A DNA stretch of 64,000 nt from SZUA-309 sp050185825. Lineage in GTDB: Bacteria; Pseudomonadota; Gammaproteobacteria; Pseudomonadales; Azotimanducaceae. Every line of letters starts with the position of its first letter. The first letter of the stretch is position 1. This document shows, in pieces, positions 8,782 through 16,160 of the stretch. Under the pieces are notes generated by a model that was not told where the DNA came from, made no database searches, and saw only the letters and a program-made list of their open reading frames with translations. The DNA is taken from NCBI GenBank assembly GCA_050185825.1, contig JBFWZA010000012.1, positions 62,001 to 126,000 on the forward strand. The letters run 5' to 3'. The position numbers and the translations under genes are program-made.

Positions 8782-9596
8782 GCGGTGGTCTCCTTTCGGT
8801 GTCGGTTGGTGGCACCCTCTTCCAGGTGCTTGAGCTGATCGGCCAGCAGGGCCCGGGTGTGTTCGTCCAGAGGGCCTTCCTTGAGCCGCCGCTTCAGCGC
8901 CGCCCGCCAGAGCGTCTGCAGGTCGCCTTCCGCGGCTTCGAGCCGGGTCCGGAGCTTCCTGGCGCTCCGCTCCGTGGCAATGGCGCACAGGGTGAGCGCC
9001 AGCGCGTAACGCAGGCGGGCTTCCATCTCCTTCAGCCCGAGCGAGCCGAGCGCCCACTCCTGAACGGTGGCGGCGAGCAGCTGGGTCAGGGTCACGGCGA
9101 AGGCGTCCGGATCGGCATCGGGATTCAGGTCGCCGGCCTCCGTCGCCTTCTGCAGCAGCAGTTTCCAGAGTGCGTAGCGTGGCCCGCCGATGAGCAGCTT
9201 GAGCTCGGGGCCGCTGTCCGTGACCACGGCGGAGATGAGGTTGCGATAGAAGTCGGGCTCGGCGGCAAACAGCCGGCACATGAGGCCGATGGCTTCGAAG
9301 AGGGCGTCAGCGCCGGTGCCGGTCAGCTCGGAGAGATGGCTCTGGTAGTCGGCGAGATTGTCGTCGAGCAGGCTCACCAGCACGGCCTGCTTGGACCCGA
9401 ACAGGTTGTAGGGGGTGGCGATGCTGACGCCGGCCTGCTCGGCCAGGGCGCGCATGGAAAAGGCCGCGTTGCCGGGCTCCTGCATGAGGGCCCGGGCGGC
9501 GGCGATGATTTCGCCCCGGCGCTGGGTCTTGTTCTCTTCCCGGCTGGCCACGCCTTCCCGAGTCCCCCGACTGCACGACCGGATGCGAATCGGCAC
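8778..9596 (-). CDS. TetR-family transcriptional regulator
   Basis: This TetR repressor has an N-terminal helix-turn-helix (RGEIIAAARALM, then AFSMRALAEQAGVSIATPYNLFGSKQAVLVSLL) and a longer than usual C-terminal ligand domain of about 190 residues ending in a charged tail. The listed start is GTG 9596; GTG 9551 (VASREENK) would give 257 residues and is equally credible. Just upstream is a pair of palindromic half-sites (9604-9639), the probable autoregulatory operator. The downstream overlap with the LysM-like gene puts it at the head of a unit extending to the epoxide-hydrolase-like gene. The desaturase gene lies immediately upstream on the same strand. Confidence 0.85.
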   Translation of the reverse strand: MPIRIRSCSRGTREGVASREENKTQRRGEIIAAARALMQEPGNAAFSMRALAEQAGVSIATPYNLFGSKQAVLVSLLDDNLADYQSHLSELTGTGADALFEAIGLMCRLFAAEPDFYRNLISAVVTDSGPELKLLIGGPRYALWKLLLQKATEAGDLNPDADPDAFAVTLTQLLAATVQEWALGSLGLKEMEARLRYALALTLCAIATERSARKLRTRLEAAEGDLQTLWRAALKRRLKEGPLDEHTRALLADQLKHLEEGATNRHRKETTA

Positions 9597-9603
9597 CCGG
9601 TCC

Positions 9604-9639
9604 TAAAACACGTTTCAAAAAATTATAGAACGCGTTTTA
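9604..9639. promoter_or_regulatory. Probable TetR operator (paired palindromes)
   Basis: Two arms, TAAAACACGTTTC (9604-9616) and GAACGCGTTTTA (9628-9639), form an imperfect inverted repeat around an A/T-rich centre. Each arm is itself nearly palindromic (AAACACGTTT and AACGCGTT). It sits 8 bp upstream of the most distal TetR start in otherwise GC-rich DNA. This is the expected place and form for autoregulation by the adjacent TetR protein. Confidence 0.65.
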
Positions 9640-9669
9640 AGTTTGTCCACTCCCGGGAGGGAATGCGGG

Positions 9670-10845
9670 TCAGCCGGCCAGCTCCATCCGCAGATGCAGG
9701 GAGTTCAGGCGCCGGCGCTGAGCTCTGAGTGCCCGCTCCAGACTCTTCAGCTGCTCGTTGGCGGATACCTTGAGATCCCGGCCCGTTGCGGCGAGCCGCT
9801 CGCGGGTGTGGTCGAGGGATTCGAGCCGCAGGTGCTTCCACTGCTCCAGGCAGCGGCTGAAGTGCTCCACCTCCGCTTCCAGCAGCGCCCGCCACTTGTC
9901 GGCGTTGGCCGTGCGTTCGAGCTGGGCCTCCGCCCGCTTGATCTGCATGGCCACCTGGGCCTCGCGGATCCGGAAGGCGTCCACCGTCTTCAGGTCCGAG
10001 GCGAGCCCGAGCCAGGCCGCCGTGCGGATCAGCCACTTGGTGGGGTCGTAGTCGAACCAGCGGATGCCGTTGCGGTAGTCCGTCTGAAACCGGTGGTGGA
10101 AGTTGTGGTAACCCTCGCCGTAGGTGAACAGCGCCAGCACGCCGTTGTCCCGGGCCGAGTTCTCATCCGTGAACGGCTGCCGGCCCCAGAAGTGGGCCAG
10201 GGAATTGATGAAGAACGTGGTGTGGTGGGTGATCACCAGCCGGGCCACGCCCATCAGCAGCAGGTTGGCCAGCCAGTCGCCGGTGACGAGGCCCACCAGC
10301 AGCGGCGGGGCCAGGTTCATGGTCCAGGTGATGGGCACGTAGTGCTTGTCCTGCCACACCACGATGGGATCCCGCATGAGGTCCTTGACGTTGGAGAGAT
10401 CCTCCTTCCCACTCGGCCAGTGCCGGAGCATCCAGCCCATGTGCGAGAACCACAGCCCCCGGCCGGCGCTGTACGGGTCCCGGTCGTTGTCGTCCACGTA
10501 GCGGTGATGACGACGGTGCCCGGTGACCCAGCTCAGGATGCTGTTCTGCACCGTGGCAGCGCCGAACAGCGCGAAGAACAGCCGCAGCGACCAGTGGGCC
10601 TTGTAGGCATTGTGGGCCCACAGCCGGTGGTAGCCGGCAGTGATCGATATCCCGGTGAGCATTAAGAAGACCACGAAGGCGATGATGGCCGACCACTCGA
10701 AGCCGACGGTCAGCGCGTACCAGGGGACGCCGATGGCGGCCACGAGGAAGGTGACGGCGAAGACCGTGGCCTGCACCCAGAGCAAAGGGGGTTTCTCGGC
10801 TGCGGCGGAAGGCGTGACGCGGACGTCCGTTTGCGTGTCTGGCAC
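9670..10845 (-). CDS. Membrane fatty acyl-CoA delta-9-type desaturase with C-terminal coiled-coil tail
   Basis: This 391-residue integral membrane di-iron desaturase inserts double bonds into acyl chains. The three histidine boxes are present: HRLWAH at 73-78, HRRHH at 110-114 and HNFHH at 247-251. Two hydrophobic hairpins flank the first two boxes. Residues about 290-391 are an extra, strongly charged helical region (QIKRAEAQLERTAN, LRAQRRRLNSLHLRM) that is probably a coiled coil and is not needed for the catalytic fold. A TetR gene follows on the same strand, an arrangement seen with DesT-type control of desaturases, although the predicted operator lies downstream of this gene, in front of the regulator. 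Confidence 0.9.
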   Translation of the reverse strand: MPDTQTDVRVTPSAAAEKPPLLWVQATVFAVTFLVAAIGVPWYALTVGFEWSAIIAFVVFLMLTGISITAGYHRLWAHNAYKAHWSLRLFFALFGAATVQNSILSWVTGHRRHHRYVDDNDRDPYSAGRGLWFSHMGWMLRHWPSGKEDLSNVKDLMRDPIVVWQDKHYVPITWTMNLAPPLLVGLVTGDWLANLLLMGVARLVITHHTTFFINSLAHFWGRQPFTDENSARDNGVLALFTYGEGYHNFHHRFQTDYRNGIRWFDYDPTKWLIRTAAWLGLASDLKTVDAFRIREAQVAMQIKRAEAQLERTANADKWRALLEAEVEHFSRCLEQWKHLRLESLDHTRERLAATGRDLKVSANEQLKSLERALRAQRRRLNSLHLRMELAG

Positions 10846-10909
10846 GGGCTTCTGATCTCTCTGGTCTGATGAGTTTGCGGCATCCTACCACCCGGGCGGC
10901 GGATGTGAA

Positions 10910-10952
10910 TGCGGCGTTGGTCCCACGGCGAAAATCCGCGGCCAACACCGCA
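10910..10952. repeat. Inverted repeat/hairpin between VOC and desaturase genes
   Basis: TGCGGCGTTGG (10910-10920) pairs with CCAACACCGCA (10942-10952) with one mismatch, and the loop contains a second GC-rich stem. No T-run follows in either orientation, so it is not a canonical terminator. It lies upstream of the desaturase start and could be a regulator site or transcript structure. Confidence 0.4.
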
Positions 10953-10992
10953 TTTCGGGTGTTTTAAGTCAGGTTAGTTGTTTATATCCGCG

Positions 10993-11703
10993 TCAGCCGC
11001 CTTTTACCGCTCTGGCCGGCGCCACCTGCACCGGCGGTTCGTTGGTCACCATGTGCAGTACCTTTTCGTCCGGCAGGCCCATCATGGCCTCGTAGCCGCC
11101 GGGCGGGTAGTTGGTCATGTGCGGGCCCGGCCCGGTGAGCGGCGGCTGCGGCACCCGGCCACCCCGATCCGCGTAGGCGGCCGGCTGCCGGTAGCGGGCG
11201 AGCTCCTCGTCGTTGATGCCGGCGAGCGCCACCACCTCCGGGTCGATCCACGCCTGCGCCTCGATGGGCTCCGCGGAGCAGGAGAGCTCCAGCGCCAGGT
11301 TCTCGGGGCCGGCGAAGTAGATGGACAGGCACATGCCGTGATCCATGGGGCCGAGCACGGGCACGCCTTTGTCCCGAAGTCGGTCACGCATGGCATAGAG
11401 CTCCTGCTCGTTCTTCACCTTGAGCGCCAGATGCTGCATGGTCCCCCGGGCCGAATTGGCGCCCGGATTGCCCGCGTGGGTCTCGCCGAGGCGCACGGGT
11501 ATCGCCTCGATGTCCGGGTTGTGCACGAAGGCGATGGCGCTCTCGTCGTTCAGGCGCAGGAAGCCGTGCCAGGTGTTCTCCACACCGTGCATCCAGTACA
11601 GGGCCACCAGCTCCATGCCGAGCTTGTCCGTGAAGAACTCGATCTGCTCCTTCATGTTGGCCGTCGTGATGGCCAGATGGTGCAGGCCTTCCACCTTGTT
11701 CAT
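10993..11703 (-). CDS. VOC-superfamily (glyoxalase/extradiol dioxygenase-like) protein
   Basis: This 236-residue protein has paired beta-alpha-beta-beta-beta vicinal oxygen chelate modules: GLHHLAITTANMKEQIEFF at the start, MQHLALKVKNEQEL in the middle and SIYFAGPENLALELSC at the end. The two histidines and the terminal glutamate are the usual metal ligands. A C-terminal extension of about 70 residues with many prolines is unusual. I chose the ATG at 11703 because GAGGAG lies at the right distance, although the frame stays open to 11793. Catalysis could be ring cleavage, isomerisation or glyoxalase-like; the sequence does not decide. A SnoaL-like gene precedes it on the same strand. Confidence 0.8.
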   Translation of the reverse strand: MNKVEGLHHLAITTANMKEQIEFFTDKLGMELVALYWMHGVENTWHGFLRLNDESAIAFVHNPDIEAIPVRLGETHAGNPGANSARGTMQHLALKVKNEQELYAMRDRLRDKGVPVLGPMDHGMCLSIYFAGPENLALELSCSAEPIEAQAWIDPEVVALAGINDEELARYRQPAAYADRGGRVPQPPLTGPGPHMTNYPPGGYEAMMGLPDEKVLHMVTNEPPVQVAPARAVKGG

Positions 11704-11789
11704 GATTCGCGCTCCTCGAGAAATCGAGCGCTCAGCCTGCGCCCACGGGGCGGGGGATGCAACCTCGCCGGGATTCACCCCGGCGGCGC

Positions 11790-12167
11790 TCACCCCATCA
11801 GGTAGAGGTACTCTTCCTGCACGATCTTGTCGTTCTTCACGGTGAACAGGCCGACCTCGGTCATCTGGCTGCGTTCGCCCCCCGTCGGGGTGATGTCCAT
11901 GGTGAAGCGGACCACGAACTGATCGTCACGATGGCCGACGAACGGGCCCTCGGCGGTGGTGCCGTGCACGGTGTTGTTCGCATACCACCAGTCGTGCTTG
12001 CCGTGGATCGCGTCGATGCCCTCCAGGCGGGCCGGCATCTCCTCGGAGCCCTGTCCCTCGATGGAGACGATGTTCTTCGCGTAGTAGTCCCGGACGAACG
12101 CCTGCTCGCCGTTGCGTCCCTGATTCACCAGCTCGACCATTTTCTGTCCGACTTCCAGTGCGCCCAT
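11790..12167 (-). CDS. SnoaL/NTF2-like fold protein
   Basis: This 125-residue single-domain protein has the cone-shaped alpha+beta barrel signature of SnoaL-like polyketide cyclase/ketosteroid-isomerase relatives: an initial helix GQKMVELVNQGRNGEQAFVRDYYA, a central DAIHGKHDWWYAN, and terminal strands TEVGLFTVKNDKIVQEEYLY. Members are isomerases, hydratases or ligand binders. It precedes the VOC gene on the same strand and diverges from the HMG-CoA-synthase-like gene across 112 bp. Whether it is catalytic is unknown; the aspartate/histidine pair in the pocket region is compatible with activity. Confidence 0.8.
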   Translation of the reverse strand: MGALEVGQKMVELVNQGRNGEQAFVRDYYAKNIVSIEGQGSEEMPARLEGIDAIHGKHDWWYANNTVHGTTAEGPFVGHRDDQFVVRFTMDITPTGGERSQMTEVGLFTVKNDKIVQEEYLYLMG

Positions 12168-12279
12168 GTGCTCTCTCCCTGCTGTGGGAGGGTCAGCTTA
12201 ACCGCCGCCTGGTGACAGTGTGGTGTCAGGAGGCGACGATGCGGTTAGACTGCGCAGCGCCGAGGAAACGGATCGCCCG

Positions 12280-13749
12280 ATGAGCACGCCCCCAGGGATC
12301 AGCGGCTTCGCTGCCTACTTCCCCCCATACCGAGTCTGCCTCGATGCCTGGTCCGAATGGACCGGCAACAATCCCGACAAGATCCGCGCCGTGGTGGGCC
12401 GCGGCTTCCGCATGCGCGGGCCCGAGCAGAGTGTCTACACGCTGGCCGCCACGGCCGTGCTGCGGCTGATTCGGAACTACGACATCGATCCGGGACGGGT
12501 CACGTACCTCGGGTTCGGCACGGAGTCGAGCACGGACAACTCCGCGGGCGCCGTGATCATCAAGGGGATGGTCAATGACGCGCTCAGAGCGCTGGGCCTG
12601 CCGGTGCTGCCGCGCGGCTGCGAGGTGCCGGAGTTCAAGCACGCCTGCCTCGGCGGTGTGTACGCCATCAAGGGTGCGCTGCGCTATCTGGCCACCGACG
12701 GTGCGGGAGACCAGGCCATCGTGGTGAGCGCCGATCTGGCGCAGTACGAAAGAGGTAGCAGCGGCGAGCAGACCCAGGGCGCAGGCGCCGTGGCGCTGTT
12801 GCTGGAGGAGAATCCACGGATCGCGAGCCTCGACCTCGCGCGGTCGGGCAAATCGTCCGACTACCGCACCCTGGATTTCCGCAAGCCCTTCGTGCGCTTC
12901 AACGAGGCCACGCCCGGCCACCACGGGCATCTCAACGACTTCCCGCTCTTCAACGGCCCTTACTCCACCGCCTGTTATCTGGAGGCGACGGTGGTGGCGC
13001 TCAGGGACCTGTTCCGGCGAACGGAAACGTCCGGCGCGGATCATCTGCGCAACGTCGAGGCCATCTTCATGCACCGGCCCTACCAGCGGATGCCGGAGAC
13101 GGGACTCGCACTCGCCTACCTCTTTGCGCTGGAAGCAGGCTCGGCGGCGGACGTGGAGGAGCTGCGAGGCTACTGCGCGCTCGCCGGTGAGGGGCTAGAG
13201 GGGGTGCGCGAGGAGATGCGCAGCCATCCGGCCATCGGCGAGTCGGCAGCCGCCGCCCACGTCCCCGAGGTGGATCCGTTCCCGAAGGCCATGAACGTGC
13301 TGCGCGCCTTCCGCGGCACCGAGGCGTTCCGCCGGGTGGTGGCGGACAAGCTGCGCCTCGGCGAACCGGTGGTGGCGGAGCTCGGCAATCTCTATACCGC
13401 CTCGCTGCCGGCCTGGCTGGCAGCAGGATTCGAGGATGCGCTCGCACGCGACGAGGATCTCACCGGCAAGGAGATCCTGATGATCGGCTACGGCAGTGGC
13501 GATGCGGCGGAGGCGATTCCTCTGCACGTGGTGCCGGGCTGGGCCGAGGCTGCATCGAAGATCGGCATGGCCCGGGCGCTGGAAGACGTGGTGCCCATCG
13601 ACCGCGAGCAGTACGAAGTCCTGCATGCCGGTGGTTATCTGGACATCGACCGCAGCCGTTCCGGCGAGTTCGTGGTGACCCACATCGGCGAGCGCAGCAG
13701 CGGGGCGCTGGTGGACGCGGGCATCGAGTACCATCGCTTCGTGCTCTGA
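12280..13749 (+). CDS. HMG-CoA synthase/KASIII-like thiolase-fold enzyme
   Basis: This 489-residue member of the hydroxymethylglutaryl-CoA synthase/3-oxoacyl-ACP synthase III superfamily starts with SGFAAYFPPYRV. The active-site cysteine is in EFKHACLGGVYAIKGA, followed by AIVVSADLAQY. Later motifs include the HRPYQRMPETG histidine region and ILMIGYGSGDAAEA. Such enzymes condense an acyl-enzyme with a CoA or ACP thioester. The frame runs upstream to 12220, but ATG 12280 begins at the conserved N-terminus. In this setting it may be biosynthetic (mevalonate-like) or part of the CoA-ester catabolism around it; neither is proven. It converges on yaeQ. Confidence 0.82.
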   Translation: MSTPPGISGFAAYFPPYRVCLDAWSEWTGNNPDKIRAVVGRGFRMRGPEQSVYTLAATAVLRLIRNYDIDPGRVTYLGFGTESSTDNSAGAVIIKGMVNDALRALGLPVLPRGCEVPEFKHACLGGVYAIKGALRYLATDGAGDQAIVVSADLAQYERGSSGEQTQGAGAVALLLEENPRIASLDLARSGKSSDYRTLDFRKPFVRFNEATPGHHGHLNDFPLFNGPYSTACYLEATVVALRDLFRRTETSGADHLRNVEAIFMHRPYQRMPETGLALAYLFALEAGSAADVEELRGYCALAGEGLEGVREEMRSHPAIGESAAAAHVPEVDPFPKAMNVLRAFRGTEAFRRVVADKLRLGEPVVAELGNLYTASLPAWLAAGFEDALARDEDLTGKEILMIGYGSGDAAEAIPLHVVPGWAEAASKIGMARALEDVVPIDREQYEVLHAGGYLDIDRSRSGEFVVTHIGERSSGALVDAGIEYHRFVL

Positions 13750-13760
13750 GGCGCTGGCCT

Positions 13761-14306
13761 TCAGGCCGGCTCGCCGGCATCCAGCGTTTCGATCTCCAGC
13801 GTGAATTCCCCCTGGGCCGCGGCGATCAGCAGCGTCGGGCGAGCCACCGTCAGTGTCAGTGATCCGGTCCGCGTTGCCAGCGGCACCAGGGCGTGCACCT
13901 CGTCGAACCGCAGCCGGTAGGCGGTGATCGCTCCGGGCGCCAGTTCTTTCTGTACCTCCGGCCACCAGACGTCCGACCTGTTATTGAAGCTGTAGACGAT
14001 CACGCGGTCCGCCAGGCGCGATGCCTTGCGCAGCCGATCTGCGGACGGCTCGCCCACCTCGATCCAGGTGGCCAGGCGCCCATCCAGGTGCCGCCGCCAG
14101 AGATCCGGGGTGTCCGTCTCGCTGAGCCCCCCGGTGAACGCCAGATCTTCCTCGTCCTCCAGGCAGCGGGCCAGCACCCTGACGAGCATACGCTCCACCG
14201 TCTCGGACGGGTGCAGGGCAACGGTCAGGGCGAGGTCCTCGTAGCGACCCCGGTCGATGTCCGCCAGGGTGACGGCGAACTTGTAGATGGTGGGCTTCAG
14301 CGCCAT
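13761..14306 (-). CDS. yaeQ: YaeQ family protein
   Basis: This 181-residue protein matches YaeQ from start to end: MALKPTIYKFAVTLADIDR, HPSETVERMLVRVLARCLE, WRRHLDGRLATWIEVGEPS and IVYSFNNRSDVWW. YaeQ proteins have a PD-(D/E)XK-nuclease-like fold. The family is found mainly in beta- and gammaproteobacteria, and its role is still uncertain (an old proposal links it to RfaH function). It lies 7 bp downstream of the SurE gene, so the two probably share a transcript. Confidence 0.92.
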   Translation of the reverse strand: MALKPTIYKFAVTLADIDRGRYEDLALTVALHPSETVERMLVRVLARCLEDEEDLAFTGGLSETDTPDLWRRHLDGRLATWIEVGEPSADRLRKASRLADRVIVYSFNNRSDVWWPEVQKELAPGAITAYRLRFDEVHALVPLATRTGSLTLTVARPTLLIAAAQGEFTLEIETLDAGEPA

Positions 14307-14313
14307 GGTCGCG

Positions 14314-15072
14314 TCAGTCGTCGAGCTGCTGGCCGATCACCGCCAGGTCGATGCGCGTGGCGCTGACCTGGCCGCGGCCCACCACCACCTGGTCTGTGTC
14401 CGCCGCCTTGTCGACCTCGAAAGGCTGCAGGTCGTGGAAGTACTGGTCGCCGCGCTGTGAGAAACACTGACGGTAGTAGGTGCGTCCGAGCCGGGTGCGG
14501 ACGATGTCGAAGTCCCGGCAGGGATCGGGGAAGTTGAAGCTCCAGGTGACGGGCTCCCTGGTCGTCTCCACGTACCCGGACCAGATGCGGGGCAGCAGCT
14601 CGGCCGTTGCCGCCGACATGCGCTCGAGCGCCGCATCCGAGAACGCACGCTCGGCGTACCAGTGCAGAAAGTCTTCCCGGGTGAGGGCCTGGGAGAGCGC
14701 GAAAGCGGGAATGCGGGCGATGTTGGCCTCGAAACAGGCGCCGAGCGTCCCCGAGGCCATGAAGAAGCCGAGGCCGGTGTTGATGCCGATGTTGATGCCC
14801 GAGACCACCACGTCCGGCGGTGTGTCCATCAGGTTGTAGAGGGCCAGGTTCACGCAGTCCGCCGGGGTGCCGGAGACGCTCCAGGCCGGCGTGCCGTGCA
14901 GATCGATCCGGTCCACGTAGAGCTCGCCGAAGCGGGTCATGGACTTGCCCTTCCAGCTCTGCTCCTGGGCGGGCACCACCACGGTGAGGTCGCCATGGGC
15001 GCGGAGAATGCGGATGGCGAGCAGGAACAGGGGCGAATCGTGGCTGTCGTCGTTGGTGAGCAGAATGCGCAT
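14314..15072 (-). CDS. surE: SurE-family 5'/3'-nucleotidase
   Basis: This 252-residue SurE-type survival protein removes phosphate from nucleoside monophosphates in the cytoplasm using a divalent metal. The N-terminal MRILLTNDDSHDSPLF matches the family signature with the metal-binding pair of aspartates, although the normal G after NDD is S. The VVVSGINIGINTG block supplies the conserved asparagine. It heads a two-gene unit with yaeQ. The pcm/rpoS genes that often follow surE in gammaproteobacteria are absent here, and the divergence at NDDS suggests a SurE paralogue, not the canonical copy. Confidence 0.88.
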   Translation of the reverse strand: MRILLTNDDSHDSPLFLLAIRILRAHGDLTVVVPAQEQSWKGKSMTRFGELYVDRIDLHGTPAWSVSGTPADCVNLALYNLMDTPPDVVVSGINIGINTGLGFFMASGTLGACFEANIARIPAFALSQALTREDFLHWYAERAFSDAALERMSAATAELLPRIWSGYVETTREPVTWSFNFPDPCRDFDIVRTRLGRTYYRQCFSQRGDQYFHDLQPFEVDKAADTDQVVVGRGQVSATRIDLAVIGQQLDD

Positions 15073-15144
15073 GGCGATGGGTTCCCGTTGGCAGCGCAGA
15101 GCGTAACCGATTACCTTGGAGATCCGCAGTCAGGACGTGTTCGC

Positions 15145-15372
15145 ATGAGCAGAGACGGCGACAGACCCGGCAAGGAGAGCCGGCTGAAAAAGTTGAAGAA
15201 GCGGCGTGCCACGGCCACCGTGGGCGGCACCACCCAGAGCGGCTTCGCCAGCCGCTCCATGAGCGACCTCATGAAGCAGGGCGGATCGGCGCCTGCCGGA
15301 AAGCCGGCGGAACCGCGTGGTGAAAAGAGCCAGGGGAAGCAGGATCCGGACGAGGGGAAAGGATCGGCCTAG
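15145..15372 (+). CDS. Small basic hypothetical protein
   Basis: This 75-residue protein is encoded from ATG 15145, divergent from surE. It is rich in K, R, G and S (SRLKKLKKRRATATVGG, then SMSDLMKQGG) and has no hydrophobic segment, so it is likely cytoplasmic and largely disordered. I do not recognise it with confidence. Short GC-biased genes are easy to over-call, but the clear start just after the divergent promoter region and the strongly non-random composition favour a real gene. Nucleic-acid binding is possible from charge alone. Confidence 0.5.
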   Translation: MSRDGDRPGKESRLKKLKKRRATATVGGTTQSGFASRSMSDLMKQGGSAPAGKPAEPRGEKSQGKQDPDEGKGSA

Positions 15373-15407
15373 GCCGCCCGCCCGAGCCGGTCGGATCGAG
15401 CCTTTTC

Positions 15408-16049
15408 CTAGGGCGTGGACGCCTCGTATTCCGCCGCCGTGATCAGACCGGCGGCCCGCGCTCTGGCCTGGTCCGCTTCCTTCAGGAACGGCTGAATGGC
15501 GTCGATCCGCTTCCAGGGCGCCAGGGGTGTATCCGTCTCGGCGCGGGGGACGAACTCAGACGGCCGGACTTTGTCGTAACGGTGGATGTAGCGTGGGCAG
15601 TTGGTCCAGAGCTCCGTGACGGTGACCTCCACCAGCAGCTCCACCTCCGGGTAGGTGACGGCCAGGGGGTGATCCCGGTGCAGCGCCGCGCGGCCCTGCA
15701 GTCGCCGCCGACTGGGCTGCTCGAAGTCGATGAACAGCATGCCGATCGAAGCACCTGCGTCTATATTGCCCATGGACAGGAACATGCCGTTGCCGTCGTA
15801 GCTCGGAAACACCAGCGTCGTCGGGTTCACCACCTTCACGAACCCGGGGTCGCCACCCTTGTAGGAAACCGTCGGCTGGCCGGCGGCGTTCACCGTGGCG
15901 AGGAAAAACATGTCGCGGGCGCTGATGAAGGCCTCGTCCGCCTCGTCGATTTCCATGCGCAGCGTTGCCCGCTCCACCGCGTCGGCCAACCCCCGGGTGG
16001 CGAACTCGTCCTGCAGGGCACGGTGCGTGTCGTCGTAGAGCCTGCTCAT
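15408..16049 (-). CDS. Pyridoxamine 5'-phosphate oxidase-like flavin-binding protein
   Basis: This 213-residue protein of the PNPOx-like split-barrel family shows SARDMFFLATVNAAGQPTVSYKGGDPGF, then VFPSYDGNGMFLSMGNI and IGMLFIDFEQPSRRRLQGRA, which together form the FMN or F420 site. C-terminal WTNCPRYIHRY is typical of the subgroup annotated as general stress or PPOX-class proteins. ATG 16049 is preceded by AAGGGG at good spacing; ATG 16058 is an alternative. A nearby luciferase-like oxidoreductase makes F420 or FMN chemistry plausible in this region, but no cofactor is proven. Stands alone on the transcript after a terminator. Confidence 0.82.
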   Translation of the reverse strand: MSRLYDDTHRALQDEFATRGLADAVERATLRMEIDEADEAFISARDMFFLATVNAAGQPTVSYKGGDPGFVKVVNPTTLVFPSYDGNGMFLSMGNIDAGASIGMLFIDFEQPSRRRLQGRAALHRDHPLAVTYPEVELLVEVTVTELWTNCPRYIHRYDKVRPSEFVPRAETDTPLAPWKRIDAIQPFLKEADQARARAAGLITAAEYEASTP

Positions 16050-16112
16050 CGGTCCCATCCCCTTTCCGTCGCTCGGTGGCAGTTTCAGCCCTGCGCGGAC
16101 CGCCGTCCAACC

Positions 16113-16140
16113 AAAAAAAACGCCGGCACGAGGCCGGCGT
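16113..16140 (-). terminator. Rho-independent terminator
   Basis: Read on the minus strand, the stem ACGCCGGC/GCCGGCGT has a short loop and is followed by eight T residues. It lies 20 bp after the stop of the deacylase-like gene at 16161, so it ends that transcript before the PNPOx-like gene. Confidence 0.88.
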
Positions 16141-16160
16141 GGGGCAGCACCGGATGTAGA

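Noticed and set aside
12213..12228. TGACA-N6-TGTCA inverted repeat in the region divergent between the SnoaL-like and HMG-CoA-synthase-like genes
   Set aside because: Arms are only 5 bp, no candidate regulator lies near, and such repeats occur by chance.
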